Below, one piece after another: positions 1 through 10,358 of a stretch of DNA of 64,000 nt. Numbering within the stretch: the stretch's first letter is position 1; every line of letters begins with the position of its first letter. The stretch spans positions 124,001-188,000 of the forward strand of contig CANQUM010000001.1 in NCBI GenBank assembly GCA_947627045.1, written 5' to 3'. Under the pieces are notes generated by a model that saw nothing but the letters and a program-made list of their open reading frames with translations, was not told where the DNA came from and ran no database searches. The stretch is from an uncultured Clostridia bacterium (lineage in GTDB: Bacteria > Bacillota > Clostridia > Oscillospirales > Ruminococcaceae). A program made the position numbers and the translations under genes.

Positions 1-817
1 AGTTTTTTGTGGCTTCTTTTATTGAAGTGAAAATGTTTTCTTTAAGCCAGTGCGTTTTTTCAAGCGTATTTATCCACTTGGGCATATTTATGTTTATTTC
101 TCTGATAGGGAACTCATAAAGGATCTGTGAAATGATCTCCATAATGTCAGCTTCGTCTAAGTCAAGACAGTTTACTGCCATTACAGTTGTATTATATTTT
201 TCTCTAAGCTCCTCACAAAGATTACGAGATGCTTCTGATCTCGGTTCAAGGCAGTTTAATAGAACTACAAACGGTTTATTTATCTCAGAAAGCTCTTTTA
301 TAACTCGCTGTTCGCTTTCTTCGTATTCGTCTCGTGGGAGATCGGTTATACTGCCGTCTGTAGTTACGACAAGACCGATAGTAGAATGCTCGGAAATCAC
401 CTTCTGCGTTCCGATTTCTGCTGCCATATTGAAAGGTACCTCCTTGTCAAACCAAGGAGTATTTACCATTCTCGGAGCTTCGTCCTCAAAATAGCCTACT
501 GCACTGGGAATAACATATCCTACACAGTCGATCATTCTCACAGAGAATTTTGCTCCATCGTCAAGAGTAAGTTCAACTGCGTCTTCGGGGATAAATTTAG
601 GCTCGGTTGTCATAATTGTTTTGCCGCCGGCAGACTGCGGAAGCTCATCAATAGCTCTTTCCTTTACATACTCGTTGTCGATATTTGGAATGACCAGAGT
701 TTCCATAAACTTTTGAATGAAGGTTGATTTTCCTGTTCTAACAGGACCGACAACGCCTATATAAATGTCGCCGCCTGTACGTTTGGCAATATCTGAATAT
801 ATCTTTTCGCTGTTCAT
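1..817 (-). CDS. spoIVA: Stage IV sporulation protein A (SpoIVA), 3' end beyond window start
   Basis: Reverse-strand translation from ATG at 817: MNSEKIYSDIAKRTGGDIYIGVVGPVRTGKSTFIQKFMETLVIPNIDNEY..., SpoIVA N-terminal P-loop. Missing from the ORF track because it runs off the window. Confidence 0.93.
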   Translation of the reverse strand, partial: MNSEKIYSDIAKRTGGDIYIGVVGPVRTGKSTFIQKFMETLVIPNIDNEYVKERAIDELPQSAGGKTIMTTEPKFIPEDAVELTLDDGAKFSVRMIDCVGYVIPSAVGYFEDEAPRMVNTPWFDKEVPFNMAAEIGTQKVISEHSTIGLVVTTDGSITDLPRDEYEESEQRVIKELSEINKPFVVLLNCLEPRSEASRNLCEELREKYNTTVMAVNCLDLDEADIMEIISQILYEFPIREININMPKWINTLEKTHWLKENIFTSIKEATKN

Positions 818-832
818 CAATATTTACCTCCT

Positions 833-2383
833 TTAGTCGAGTATAGGAATGAGAAGCATTCCCCGTTGAAGTTTTGTGCTGTCTGACAGTTCGTTTTCCT
901 GAGCAATAGCTGACACAGATGTTGAGAATTTTTTTGCTATTTCCCAAATATCCTCGTCCTGCTCCGCATAATACAGCTTAACCGCATAGCAGTTTTCTTT
1001 GCTTTTGATGCTGTCTTCGTTTACGTTTATATTAGTAATTAGCTTTCTAGTGTCAAGCTCTTTTATATATCCGCTTATGAACAGCTCGGCTTTTATTTCA
1101 ATTTTATCAGAAGAAGCTATTGTAAACGTACAGTTATCTATATATACATTAAGGTCGGCAGTTGAATTTTCATCGACCTTCATATCAAGGCAGTGTTCAA
1201 AGGAAATTGTATCTTCGAGATATAAAGGACAGTTGTTTTCATCCTTTGCAATTGCACCGATTTCAATATTGCCGAAAACTATAAAGGTCTTCTTTTCAAT
1301 ATTGTATTTGCTTTGAATATTAAACGGCTTCGCCCATACGTCAACTGCCGTACTTATCTCAGCATCGCTGCAAGTAAGCTCTGCTTTTATTGTTTTGTTT
1401 TCTTTTGTTTCAATCGGCTTCTTTTCCAGCTTGATGTCAGCGCAGTCATAATTGCACATATATTTAGTTGAATAAGCGTCAGTTGCGAGTTCAAGCGTGT
1501 CATAACGGAATGCTATGCAGTTTACAAGCAGAATTATTTCACACTCTATTTCGCTGGTGTCGCTTGACTTATTGGGAATAAGATCAAGAGACGCTATTGA
1601 GATATTTGTCATAGCCTCGTATTGTTCGCTGATCCCGTCAATATCTATTATTTGGCTGAACGGGACGGAAAATTTTACAGTATCAATTTTTTGAGGCTCG
1701 TCATTTTCAATATCGCAGTTATAAAGCAGTGAAACTTTAGCTTCGCCCTTTATGATCAGCTTATTTGCAATTATTTTTTTATCAAAGCTGTTGATTATAC
1801 AGTCTGATTTCACAACCGAATTGATTTTGCCCTTTGTTTTGCTGAGTTCAATTTCTTCGGTTATTGTAATTCTTTTTGCAGCGGTCAGTCTCTTTGCAGG
1901 GAAGGTTACATATTCCTTTTTGAGCTGTACGTTAAGACCTTTAGCGCTTGAAATTATATTTGTTGATTTTTCACATTCAAGAATAACCTTAGTGCTGACA
2001 GCCCCTCTTATATCCAGTTTTCTTGAATTAACAACTCTGCAGTTTACATAGTCGGCAGACGGTGTGATTTTAAAGCACGGATTTTCTGGAGTGCAGGAAA
2101 GGTCAACCGTTTTGGTGTAATTTTGCTTTTGCTCAATGCAGTTAATACTCGACGATTCATTCGATAGGTAAAGAATTTTTATTGACAATGTTAAATCAAA
2201 GATAAGTTTTTCGCCGTTTACACTGTGAGAAATTACCTTTGGATAGAATGAACACTTTAAAATTCTGAATATATCGGGGAGATAGTCGGGAAGTATGTAA
2301 TCAAGCTCAACAGATTGTTCGCAGCTTCCGTCGAATGCAATTTCGTTTGATATAAAGCTTTCGTGATCTAAAATTAAATCCAT
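833..2383 (-). CDS. DUF3794 repeats + C-terminal LysM, SipL-like SpoIVA-interacting protein
   Basis: 516 aa; YILPDYLPDIFRIL motif typical of DUF3794, C-terminal LysM-like YAEQDEDIWEIAKKFSTSVSAIAQENEL; adjacent to spoIVA. Confidence 0.75.
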   Translation of the reverse strand: MDLILDHESFISNEIAFDGSCEQSVELDYILPDYLPDIFRILKCSFYPKVISHSVNGEKLIFDLTLSIKILYLSNESSSINCIEQKQNYTKTVDLSCTPENPCFKITPSADYVNCRVVNSRKLDIRGAVSTKVILECEKSTNIISSAKGLNVQLKKEYVTFPAKRLTAAKRITITEEIELSKTKGKINSVVKSDCIINSFDKKIIANKLIIKGEAKVSLLYNCDIENDEPQKIDTVKFSVPFSQIIDIDGISEQYEAMTNISIASLDLIPNKSSDTSEIECEIILLVNCIAFRYDTLELATDAYSTKYMCNYDCADIKLEKKPIETKENKTIKAELTCSDAEISTAVDVWAKPFNIQSKYNIEKKTFIVFGNIEIGAIAKDENNCPLYLEDTISFEHCLDMKVDENSTADLNVYIDNCTFTIASSDKIEIKAELFISGYIKELDTRKLITNINVNEDSIKSKENCYAVKLYYAEQDEDIWEIAKKFSTSVSAIAQENELSDSTKLQRGMLLIPILD

Positions 2384-2626
2384 ATAAATGTCATCCTCCT
2401 TTGGAATGTTTTAGCTTCTTCCTTTAGCATTATATTCACACATTTTTAAGATATGCATATAATAATAGATTATTTTATTGGCGAATAATTCGGTTAATTT
2501 TAACAAATATGGTATACGGCTATTTACAAAACCATATATGTTGTGGTATACTATAATAAATATGTATAAATATCATAAAATTAGGATAAATAAATTCATA
2601 AGAACAAAAGAAAGGGATATGTTTTT

Positions 2627-4615
2627 ATGGCAGAGAAAAAAAATATCTATGATAACGAAGCCATTATAGTTTTAAAAGGAAAATACCGTGTAAGAAAGCG
2701 TCCTGCCGTAATATTTGGTTCTGACGGACTTGAAGGCTGCAAACACTCGGTATTTGAGATATTGTCTAATTCTATAGACGAGGCAAGAGACGGAAACGGC
2801 GATAAGATAATACTTACTAAATACAGCGACAATGTTATTGAAGTTGAGGATTTTGGGCGGGGCTGTCCTGTAGATTTTAATAAAAGCGAGAACCGCTATA
2901 ACTGGGAGCTTGTATACTGCGAGCTATATGCAGGAGGAAAGTATAATAATAATTCGGGAGATAATTATGAATTCTCTCTCGGACTTAACGGATTGGGTGC
3001 ATGTGCTACACAGTACGCATCTGAGTTTATGGACGTAGAGGTTTACAGAGACGGATATAAATATAATCTGCATTTTGAAAAAGGAGATAACATCGGGGGA
3101 TTAAAAAAGGAGCCGACAACAAGAACGAAAACAGGTACTAAAACCCGCTGGAGAGCAGACTTAGATGTCTTTACGGATATAAATATAGAGGATGAGTATT
3201 TTAAAGATATTCTTAAAAAGCAGGCGGTGGTAAACCCTAATGTAAAGTTTGTTCTGAGAATTCAAAATGAAAAAGGTTCTTTTGACGAGAAAATTTATTA
3301 TTATGAAAACGGAATAACCGATTATGTTTCAGAGATAGTAAACGGTGAAAATTTAACTACAGTTCAGACCTGCTATGCTGACAGAAAGGGTAAAGACAGA
3401 GAAGACAAAGAGGAATACAAGGTAAAGCTGGGCGTTGCATTTACATTTTCAAACAAGGTCAAGTTTTGCGAGTATTATCACAATTCCAGCTTTTTAGAGC
3501 ACGGAGGTTCGCCTGAAAAAGCTGTAAGACAAGCTTTTCGTTCACAGATTGACAGTTATTTAAAACAGAATAATAAATACACAAAGAATGAAAAGCCGAT
3601 AACCTTTGAAGACATTGAAGATTGTCTTGTACTTGTTTCAAGTTCATTTTCAACTCAGACCTCTTATGAAAACCAGACTAAAAAGGCAATTACGAATAAA
3701 TTCATATACGAATGTATGACCGACTTTTTAAAGCATCAGCTTGAAATATACTTTATTGAAAATCCTGATGAGGCTTCAAAGATCGCAGAGCAGGTTTTGA
3801 TAAACAAGCGAAGCAGAGAGAAATCGGAAAAAACAAGGCTTAATTTAAAGAAGACCCTTTCGCAGTCGATGGACCTTGCAAATATGGTGGAGAAGTTTGT
3901 AGACTGCCGTACTAAAGACGTTTCAAGGAGAGAGCTTTATATTGTTGAGGGAGACTCGGCACTTGGTGCTGTAAAACTCGCAAGAGATGCAGAATTTCAG
4001 GCTGTCATTCCAGTTAGGGGCAAGATACTCAACTGTCTAAAAGCCGATTATGACAAGATATTTAAAAATGAGATAATAACCGACCTTATAAAGATACTCG
4101 GCTGCGGAGTTGAGGTCAAGTCAAAGGCAAATAAAGATATTTCTCTGTTTAATCTTGACGCATTGAAATTCAATAAGATCGTCATTTGTACTGATGCTGA
4201 TGTTGACGGCTTTCAGATAAGAACTCTGATACTGACTATGCTGTACCGTCTAACGCCAACACTAATTGACAAGGGATATGTTTATATTGCGGAATCGCCT
4301 TTATTTGAGATTACAACTAAGGATAAGACTTACTTTGCATATGATGAAAGAGAAAAGCTGGAAATTCTGTCGATGATAGGGGATAGTAAGTACACTTTAC
4401 AGCGTTCTAAAGGTCTTGGCGAAAATGAGCCTGAGATGATGAATTTAACAACAATGAACCCTGAAACCAGAAGGCTGATACAGGTGCTTCCTCATGAGGA
4501 AATGGAGCATACTTCTTTTATGTTTGATATGCTGCTGGGTGATAATCTTCAGGGCAGGAAGGAATTTATATCGATAAACGGACATGATTACTTAGAGATG
4601 GCTGATATATCGTAA
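2627..4615 (+). CDS. Divergent type IIA topoisomerase ATPase/TOPRIM subunit (GyrB/ParE-like)
   Basis: SNSIDEARDG, EGDSALGAVKLARDAEFQAVIPVRGKILN, CTDADVDGFQIRTLILTMLYR motifs. Confidence 0.88.
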   Translation: MAEKKNIYDNEAIIVLKGKYRVRKRPAVIFGSDGLEGCKHSVFEILSNSIDEARDGNGDKIILTKYSDNVIEVEDFGRGCPVDFNKSENRYNWELVYCELYAGGKYNNNSGDNYEFSLGLNGLGACATQYASEFMDVEVYRDGYKYNLHFEKGDNIGGLKKEPTTRTKTGTKTRWRADLDVFTDINIEDEYFKDILKKQAVVNPNVKFVLRIQNEKGSFDEKIYYYENGITDYVSEIVNGENLTTVQTCYADRKGKDREDKEEYKVKLGVAFTFSNKVKFCEYYHNSSFLEHGGSPEKAVRQAFRSQIDSYLKQNNKYTKNEKPITFEDIEDCLVLVSSSFSTQTSYENQTKKAITNKFIYECMTDFLKHQLEIYFIENPDEASKIAEQVLINKRSREKSEKTRLNLKKTLSQSMDLANMVEKFVDCRTKDVSRRELYIVEGDSALGAVKLARDAEFQAVIPVRGKILNCLKADYDKIFKNEIITDLIKILGCGVEVKSKANKDISLFNLDALKFNKIVICTDADVDGFQIRTLILTMLYRLTPTLIDKGYVYIAESPLFEITTKDKTYFAYDEREKLEILSMIGDSKYTLQRSKGLGENEPEMMNLTTMNPETRRLIQVLPHEEMEHTSFMFDMLLGDNLQGRKEFISINGHDYLEMADIS

Positions 4616-4752
4616 ATGATATAGAGTAAATATTTGTATGTTATCTTTGAGATTTTTCCGTGAAACATATTGCAGTAAAATCGTTGTTGGAACGGCTCGC
4701 AAATAAATGAAAGAAGAGCCTTTGCTGTGCAAAGGCGTGGGGAGTTAATTTA

Positions 4753-6993
4753 ATGGCAAGGAAAAAGAAACAAGATGAAAAAAAGAAGATTCCAGAGGTA
4801 AATGCGTATATAGAGGGTGCAGGTCAGGTAGTTGAAGAGAGAATTACAGAAACCCTTGAAAAAAACTATATGCCGTATGCTATGAGCGTTATAGTATCTA
4901 GGGCGTTTCCGGAGATAGACGGTTTCAAGCCTTCTCACAGAAAGTTGCTTTACACAATGTATAAAATGGGGCTGCTCACAGGTGCTAGAACAAAATCTGC
5001 CAATGTTGTAGGTCAGACTATGAGGCTCAATCCTCACGGCGACGCTGCTATCTATGAGACTATGGTAAGGCTCTCAAGGGGTAACGAAACGCTTTTGCAT
5101 CCGTATGTTGATTCAAAGGGCAATTTCGGTAAAGCGTATTCAAAGAATATGGCTTATGCAGCTTCACGTTATACCGAGGTCAAGCTGGATCCCATTTGCA
5201 ATGAGCTTTTTCGTGATATTGACAAAGATACAGTAGATTTTATTCCCAATTATGATAACACTATGCAGGAGCCTACACTTTTGCCTGCGACATTTCCGTC
5301 TATTCTGGTAAACGCTAATGTCGGTATAGGCGTTTCAATGGCAAGCTCTGTTTGTTCTTTCAATCTCTCTGAAATATGCGAGACAACAATTGCACTAATG
5401 AAAAATAAAGATTTCAATATTTTAGAGACATTAAAAGGACCTGATTTTTCATCAGGTGCATTTATGCTATATGATGAGGACGAGCTAAAGAAAATTTATG
5501 AAACCGGCAGAGGCTCTGTAAAGCTGAGGGCTAAATATAATTATGATAAAAGCGATAACTGCATTGAAATAACGGAGATCCCACCGACAACTACCATAGA
5601 AGCAATTATAGAAAAGATAGTATCTCTTATGAAGTTGGGTAAAATAAAAGAGATTCAGTATATAAGAGACGAAACTGATTTAAGCGGTCTTAAAATCACT
5701 ATTGACCTTAAAAGAGCGACCGATCCTGATAAGCTTATGCAAAAGCTGTATAAAATGACTCCCTTACAGGATACTTATTCGGCAAACTTTAATGTACTTG
5801 TAAACGGTTACCCGAAGGTAATGGGAGTTTATCAGATTTTAGACGAGTGGATTAAGTTTAGAACCGGCTGTGTAAAACGCAGGGTTTCATATGATTTGAA
5901 AAAAAAGCAGGACAGACTTCACTTATTAAAGGGTCTTTCAAAGATACTGCTTGATATTGATAAGGCTATCAATATCATTCGTGAAACAAAAGAAGAGGCA
6001 GAGGTAGTTCCAAACCTTATGATCGGATTTTCCATTGATGAAATTCAGGCAGAGTATGTTGCTGAAATCAAGCTTCGTCATTTAAACAAGGAGTACATTC
6101 TGAAAAGACTTCAGGATATAGAACAGCTTGAGGCTGACATTGCTGATATGATTGACATTCTTGACAGTGAAAGACGTATCAAGAGAATTATAATTGATGA
6201 GCTGGGAGAGGTTTCAAAAAAATACGGAAAACCAAGAAAAACTCAGTTTTATTATGCTGACGATGCTGAAGATTATGTTGAGATTGAGGAAATACCGGAA
6301 TATAAATGTACTGCTTTTCTGTCAAAAAGCGGATATTTCAAAAAAATCACTCCACAGTCGCTAAGAATGGCTAATACACAAAAGCTAAAAGACGGTGATG
6401 TGATTTCTCAGGAGATTGAAATAACAAACAAATCGGAGCTTCTGTTTTTCACTGACAAAGCAACCGTATATAAAACAAGAGCTTCGCAGTTTGATGATAC
6501 AAAAGCAAGTGCTATGGGCGAATTTATTCCTGCGGCTCTTAGCTTTGACGAGGGCGAAAATGTAAGTTATATGGTTGCCACCGCAGATTACAGCGGTTAT
6601 ATGATATTTGTATTTGAGAATGGCAAGGTAGCGAAGGTTCCGCTTAAGGCTTATGAGACAAAAACTAACAGAAAGAAGCTTTCAAAGGCGTACGGTGCTA
6701 AATCTAAACTTGTCGAAGCATTTCACATAACTGATAATGTAAATCTTATGCTTAAATCCTCAAACAGCAGGGTTATCATATTTAATACAGGTATGCTTTT
6801 GCCTAAGACTTCAAGAGATACCATAGGAGTTCAGGCACAGACGCTGAAATCTAAAAATACGCTTGATAAAGCGTTTATTGTTGATGACGATACTCTTAAA
6901 GTTATGTCAAAGTATAAAACAAAGAACATTCCTGCTGCGGGCAGCTTTGCAAAGGATATGGAAGATCCGGATCAAATGCGGTTACAAATGTGA
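4753..6993 (+). CDS. Divergent type IIA topoisomerase cleavage subunit (GyrA/ParC-like)
   Basis: YAMSVIVSRAFPEIDGFKPSHRKLLYTM, NPHGDAAIYETMVRL, AASRYTEVKL. Confidence 0.9.
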   Translation: MARKKKQDEKKKIPEVNAYIEGAGQVVEERITETLEKNYMPYAMSVIVSRAFPEIDGFKPSHRKLLYTMYKMGLLTGARTKSANVVGQTMRLNPHGDAAIYETMVRLSRGNETLLHPYVDSKGNFGKAYSKNMAYAASRYTEVKLDPICNELFRDIDKDTVDFIPNYDNTMQEPTLLPATFPSILVNANVGIGVSMASSVCSFNLSEICETTIALMKNKDFNILETLKGPDFSSGAFMLYDEDELKKIYETGRGSVKLRAKYNYDKSDNCIEITEIPPTTTIEAIIEKIVSLMKLGKIKEIQYIRDETDLSGLKITIDLKRATDPDKLMQKLYKMTPLQDTYSANFNVLVNGYPKVMGVYQILDEWIKFRTGCVKRRVSYDLKKKQDRLHLLKGLSKILLDIDKAINIIRETKEEAEVVPNLMIGFSIDEIQAEYVAEIKLRHLNKEYILKRLQDIEQLEADIADMIDILDSERRIKRIIIDELGEVSKKYGKPRKTQFYYADDAEDYVEIEEIPEYKCTAFLSKSGYFKKITPQSLRMANTQKLKDGDVISQEIEITNKSELLFFTDKATVYKTRASQFDDTKASAMGEFIPAALSFDEGENVSYMVATADYSGYMIFVFENGKVAKVPLKAYETKTNRKKLSKAYGAKSKLVEAFHITDNVNLMLKSSNSRVIIFNTGMLLPKTSRDTIGVQAQTLKSKNTLDKAFIVDDDTLKVMSKYKTKNIPAAGSFAKDMEDPDQMRLQM

Positions 6994-7029
6994 GATAACA
7001 TAAATGGTTACAAAATTTAATAGTTTTGT

Positions 7030-7064
7030 ATCTGCTCGGTTATATGTCCGGGCAGATTTTTTGT
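7030..7064 (+). terminator. Rho-independent terminator
   Basis: ATCTGCTCGG-ttatatgt-CCGGGCAGAT followed by TTTTTTG. Confidence 0.75.
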
Positions 7065-7305
7065 TTATTTTGCAAAAACGCTGCATATTAAATCATATAT
7101 TAATATCTAAAAATTAATCATTAATTATATTATTTTTAAATAAAAAGTGATAAATTTAGTATTATTTTTACAAAATAACGAATAAAAAAATTAAATATTT
7201 TCAATTATTACAGAATAGATACAAATTGTTTCATAATGTCTACAATTAGATTAAACTTGTTGACTTTGAGAAATAATGTTGTTATCATAGGTTACACGAG
7301 AAAGT

Positions 7306-9087
7306 ATGTTTACGGAGGCTTTTATGGAAAATATTCAAAATCTCTGTATGGGATGTATGAATGAATTGGAGGAAGACGGTACCTGCAGTTATTGCAATTA
7401 CAATGCAGATTCTCCGTATCTCCAGTCATACCTACCGCCGAAGACTATGCTTGATAACAGATACATTGTAGGAAAGGTTTTGTCTTATAACGGTGAAGGT
7501 GCATCATATATCGGTTATGACACAGTAACATCATCTAAGGTCGTTATACACGAATATATGCCTGACACGCTTTGTTCAAGAACAAAGCAAAGTCCCAAGG
7601 TTACGGTAAAAACCGATTCTCTAAATAAATACAAGACATATATGTCAGAGTATGCAGAGCTTAATAAATCTCTGTCAAGAATGAGAACGCTTACTCATCT
7701 TGTTCCTGCAATAGATATGTTTGCTGAGAATAATACAATGTATGCAATCTCTAAATATGTAGAAGGCATATCGCTCAAGAAGTTTTTGCAGGGTAATGGG
7801 GACAGGCTAAGCTGGGAACAGATAAAAAAGATTTTTCCGCCGATTTTTACAACTCTTAGTCTTATTCACAATTCGGGAATAATTCACGGCGGAATTTGTC
7901 CTGACAATATTCTTGTAACACCAAAGGGAGAATTAAAGCTGATTGGTTTCAGCATAAGCGCAACAAGGGTAGAGAATTCTGATTTGTCGTCGGAACTTTA
8001 TCCCGGTTACGCAGCACCCGAACAGTACAATTCTTTAGACTGGCTTGGTACATGGACTGATGTTTATGCAATTGCCGCTGTGCTTTATAAAATGCTCACA
8101 GGCGTTTTGCCGCCTAATGCCGCTTCAAGAAGACAGGCTGATAACATTATTGATTTAAGTCAAATGAGCATTGATATTCCACAGAATGTTTCCAGAGTTA
8201 TTATGCAGGCTTTAAGAGTAAATCCTGAAACAAGAGTTCAGACTATTACCGAGCTTGTTACAAGACTCTTTGAACAGCCGGAATACGTAGTTGAGCATAA
8301 AAAGGGTGCTACACAAACCATACATGTAGATACTACGGATCAATTAGTAAATAACTATGATGAAGATTATGACAATGATGATGATAACGAGGAAGCTGAA
8401 AAGAAAAACCTTATTCCTACCGTTATTGGTTCGGTAGCGCTTGCTCTGCTTGTCGGAGTGGGATTGTTCTTTTTAGCAGAGATGTTTACAGGCGGCGGAG
8501 ATCGTAACACTCCAAGTGTTGTATCAAGCAATATAACTTCTATAACTGTTACACAGGAAACAACATCTAATGAAAGCAATGAAGATAGCTCTGATTCTTC
8601 AAGCAAAGTTGACTACGGAACAGGCGCTGTTATGCCTGATTTAAAAGGGCTTGAATATGAAAATGTTAAGGAATCAATAGAAAATGATTTTAACATTGTA
8701 ATAAAGGAAAAGAAAAGCAAGAAGTATGATGCTGGTATTATTATAAAGCAGAGTATTCCCGCCGATGTTGAGTATGATCCGTCTTTAAAGCATACCTTAA
8801 AGCTAACTGTATCAACAGGAAACAGCGAATCAAGCAGTTATGACGATAATTCATCTGAGTTGTATTCAGATTCCTCGTATACCGACAAACCGGTTATTCC
8901 TGATTATTCAGGGTACACAAAAGACAGCTATGGAGAGGTTTTATCAAATCTCGGTATAACGTACGTTTTTTCTTTCGCTGAAAGCGATAGCGTGCCTTCG
9001 GGTAATGTTATATCTACAAGTGTTCCTGTAGGACAGGAGTTTGACACAACTGCTGATGACGTTTTAACTGTTACTATAGCTCAATAG
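7306..9087 (+). CDS. Zinc-ribbon Ser/Thr kinase-fold (pseudokinase) with TM segment and two PASTA domains
   Basis: N-terminal CMGC...CSYC; kinase fold with VVIHEYMP, IIHGGICPDNILV, LKLIGFSISA, GYAAPEQY; TM about residue 370; C-terminal PASTA-like repeats. Confidence 0.8.
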   Translation: MFTEAFMENIQNLCMGCMNELEEDGTCSYCNYNADSPYLQSYLPPKTMLDNRYIVGKVLSYNGEGASYIGYDTVTSSKVVIHEYMPDTLCSRTKQSPKVTVKTDSLNKYKTYMSEYAELNKSLSRMRTLTHLVPAIDMFAENNTMYAISKYVEGISLKKFLQGNGDRLSWEQIKKIFPPIFTTLSLIHNSGIIHGGICPDNILVTPKGELKLIGFSISATRVENSDLSSELYPGYAAPEQYNSLDWLGTWTDVYAIAAVLYKMLTGVLPPNAASRRQADNIIDLSQMSIDIPQNVSRVIMQALRVNPETRVQTITELVTRLFEQPEYVVEHKKGATQTIHVDTTDQLVNNYDEDYDNDDDNEEAEKKNLIPTVIGSVALALLVGVGLFFLAEMFTGGGDRNTPSVVSSNITSITVTQETTSNESNEDSSDSSSKVDYGTGAVMPDLKGLEYENVKESIENDFNIVIKEKKSKKYDAGIIIKQSIPADVEYDPSLKHTLKLTVSTGNSESSSYDDNSSELYSDSSYTDKPVIPDYSGYTKDSYGEVLSNLGITYVFSFAESDSVPSGNVISTSVPVGQEFDTTADDVLTVTIAQ

Positions 9088-9108
9088 TATGTAGTCAAAT
9101 GGTAATTA

Positions 9109-9145
9109 ACAGGTGATTCTGAATTTTTGGAGTCACTTGTTTTTA
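9109..9145 (+). terminator. Rho-independent terminator
   Basis: ACAGGTGAttc...gagTCACTTGT then TTTTT. Confidence 0.6.
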
Positions 9146-9272
9146 TGAATTATAAAATAAAAATTAAACTTATGTGAATGATTGCTTCATATTCTTGACT
9201 AAGCTGTTTTGCTGTGCTAGTATAATTACTGAACCATTTTATTATCAACATTTTATTGGAGGCAAAATTATT

Positions 9273-10235
9273 ATGGTAAAAAGTATCGGAGTTTTAACGA
9301 GCGGCGGAGACGCTCCTGGAATGAATGCTGCTGTCAGAGCGGTAACAAGAGCGGCTCTTAATAAAGGTTTAAAAGTGTTTGGTATACGCAGGGGATATAA
9401 CGGATTAATAAACGGCGATATTTTTGAAATGAATGCAAGATCTGTTTCGGGAATTATTCAAAGAGGCGGAACAGTATTATATACGGCACGCTGTCCTGAA
9501 TTTAAAACTGAAGAAGGAGTATTAAAGGCGACAGAAACGTGTAAAAAGCTAGGTCTTGACGGAATAGTTGTTATCGGCGGAGACGGCTCGTTCAGAGGTG
9601 CTGCTGACCTTTCGGCACATGGTATACCTTGTATAGGTCTTCCGGGAACTATAGACAATGATATAGCTTGTACAGAATACACAATTGGTTATGATACTGC
9701 TATGAATACCGCTATGGAAATGGTAGATAAGCTAAAGGATACAACTCAATCGCATGACAGATGCTCTGTTGTTGAGGTAATGGGAAGAAGAGCAGGATAT
9801 ATTGCAGTTAATGTCGCAGCGGCAGTTGGCGCTGAATGTGCTATCACTCTTGAAGAGGGATACGACTTAGATGTGATCATTAAAAAGATACTTGCTAACA
9901 GGTCTTCGGGTAAAACACACTCTATCATAATTGTTTCAGAGGGAATAGGAAACTCTGAACAAATTGCAAGAGATATAGAGGAAAGAACAGGTATTGAATC
10001 AAGGGCTACGATATTAGGGCATGTTCAAAGGGGAGGTTCTCCTACGCTTCGTGACAGAATCGTGGCAACTGAAATGGGTTATTATGCAGTTGAGCTTTTG
10101 GAAAAGGGGATCGGTAACAGGGTAATCGGCTTGAGAGACAACAAGGTCTACGACGTTGATATTCAGGAAGCTCTTACTATGACCAAACCTTTTGATAGTA
10201 AGATCTATCAGATTCTTAACGATACGGCATACTAG
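9273..10235 (+). CDS. pfkA: 6-phosphofructokinase
   Basis: MVKSIGVLTSGGDAPGMNAAVRAVTR, PGTIDNDIACTEYTIGYDTA; start moved to the ATG after ggaggcaaaattatt. Confidence 0.95.
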   Translation: MVKSIGVLTSGGDAPGMNAAVRAVTRAALNKGLKVFGIRRGYNGLINGDIFEMNARSVSGIIQRGGTVLYTARCPEFKTEEGVLKATETCKKLGLDGIVVIGGDGSFRGAADLSAHGIPCIGLPGTIDNDIACTEYTIGYDTAMNTAMEMVDKLKDTTQSHDRCSVVEVMGRRAGYIAVNVAAAVGAECAITLEEGYDLDVIIKKILANRSSGKTHSIIIVSEGIGNSEQIARDIEERTGIESRATILGHVQRGGSPTLRDRIVATEMGYYAVELLEKGIGNRVIGLRDNKVYDVDIQEALTMTKPFDSKIYQILNDTAY

Positions 10236-10358
10236 TATTAAAATAAATTTTCATACGCTTTTTTGAGCCTTTGACGCAAAATAAATGCGCTAATTACGAC
10301 AGAGCCGAAACCGGCTCAAATTATTCAAAAAGGCATACTTATATATAATAATAAAAAA

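Noticed and set aside
132-727. Two + strand ORFs opposite spoIVA
   Set aside because: Shadow ORFs antisense to a clearly recognisable SpoIVA reading frame.
738-947. Antisense ORF 'MGNSKKILNICVSYCSGKR...'
   Set aside because: Overlaps the spoIVA start and sipL-like end in another frame; low-complexity translation, no domain.
4719-4737. GCCTTTGCTGTGCAAAGGC hairpin before the GyrA-like gene
   Set aside because: Small hairpin without T-tract close to the SD; could modulate translation but support is too weak for a feature.
7070-7260. Very AT-rich 190-bp tract
   Set aside because: Upstream promoter region of the pseudokinase gene; no repeats or ORFs of note.
8367-8606. Antisense ORF within the pseudokinase gene
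   Set aside because: Shadow of the acidic/Ser-rich linker; no independent start signals or homology.
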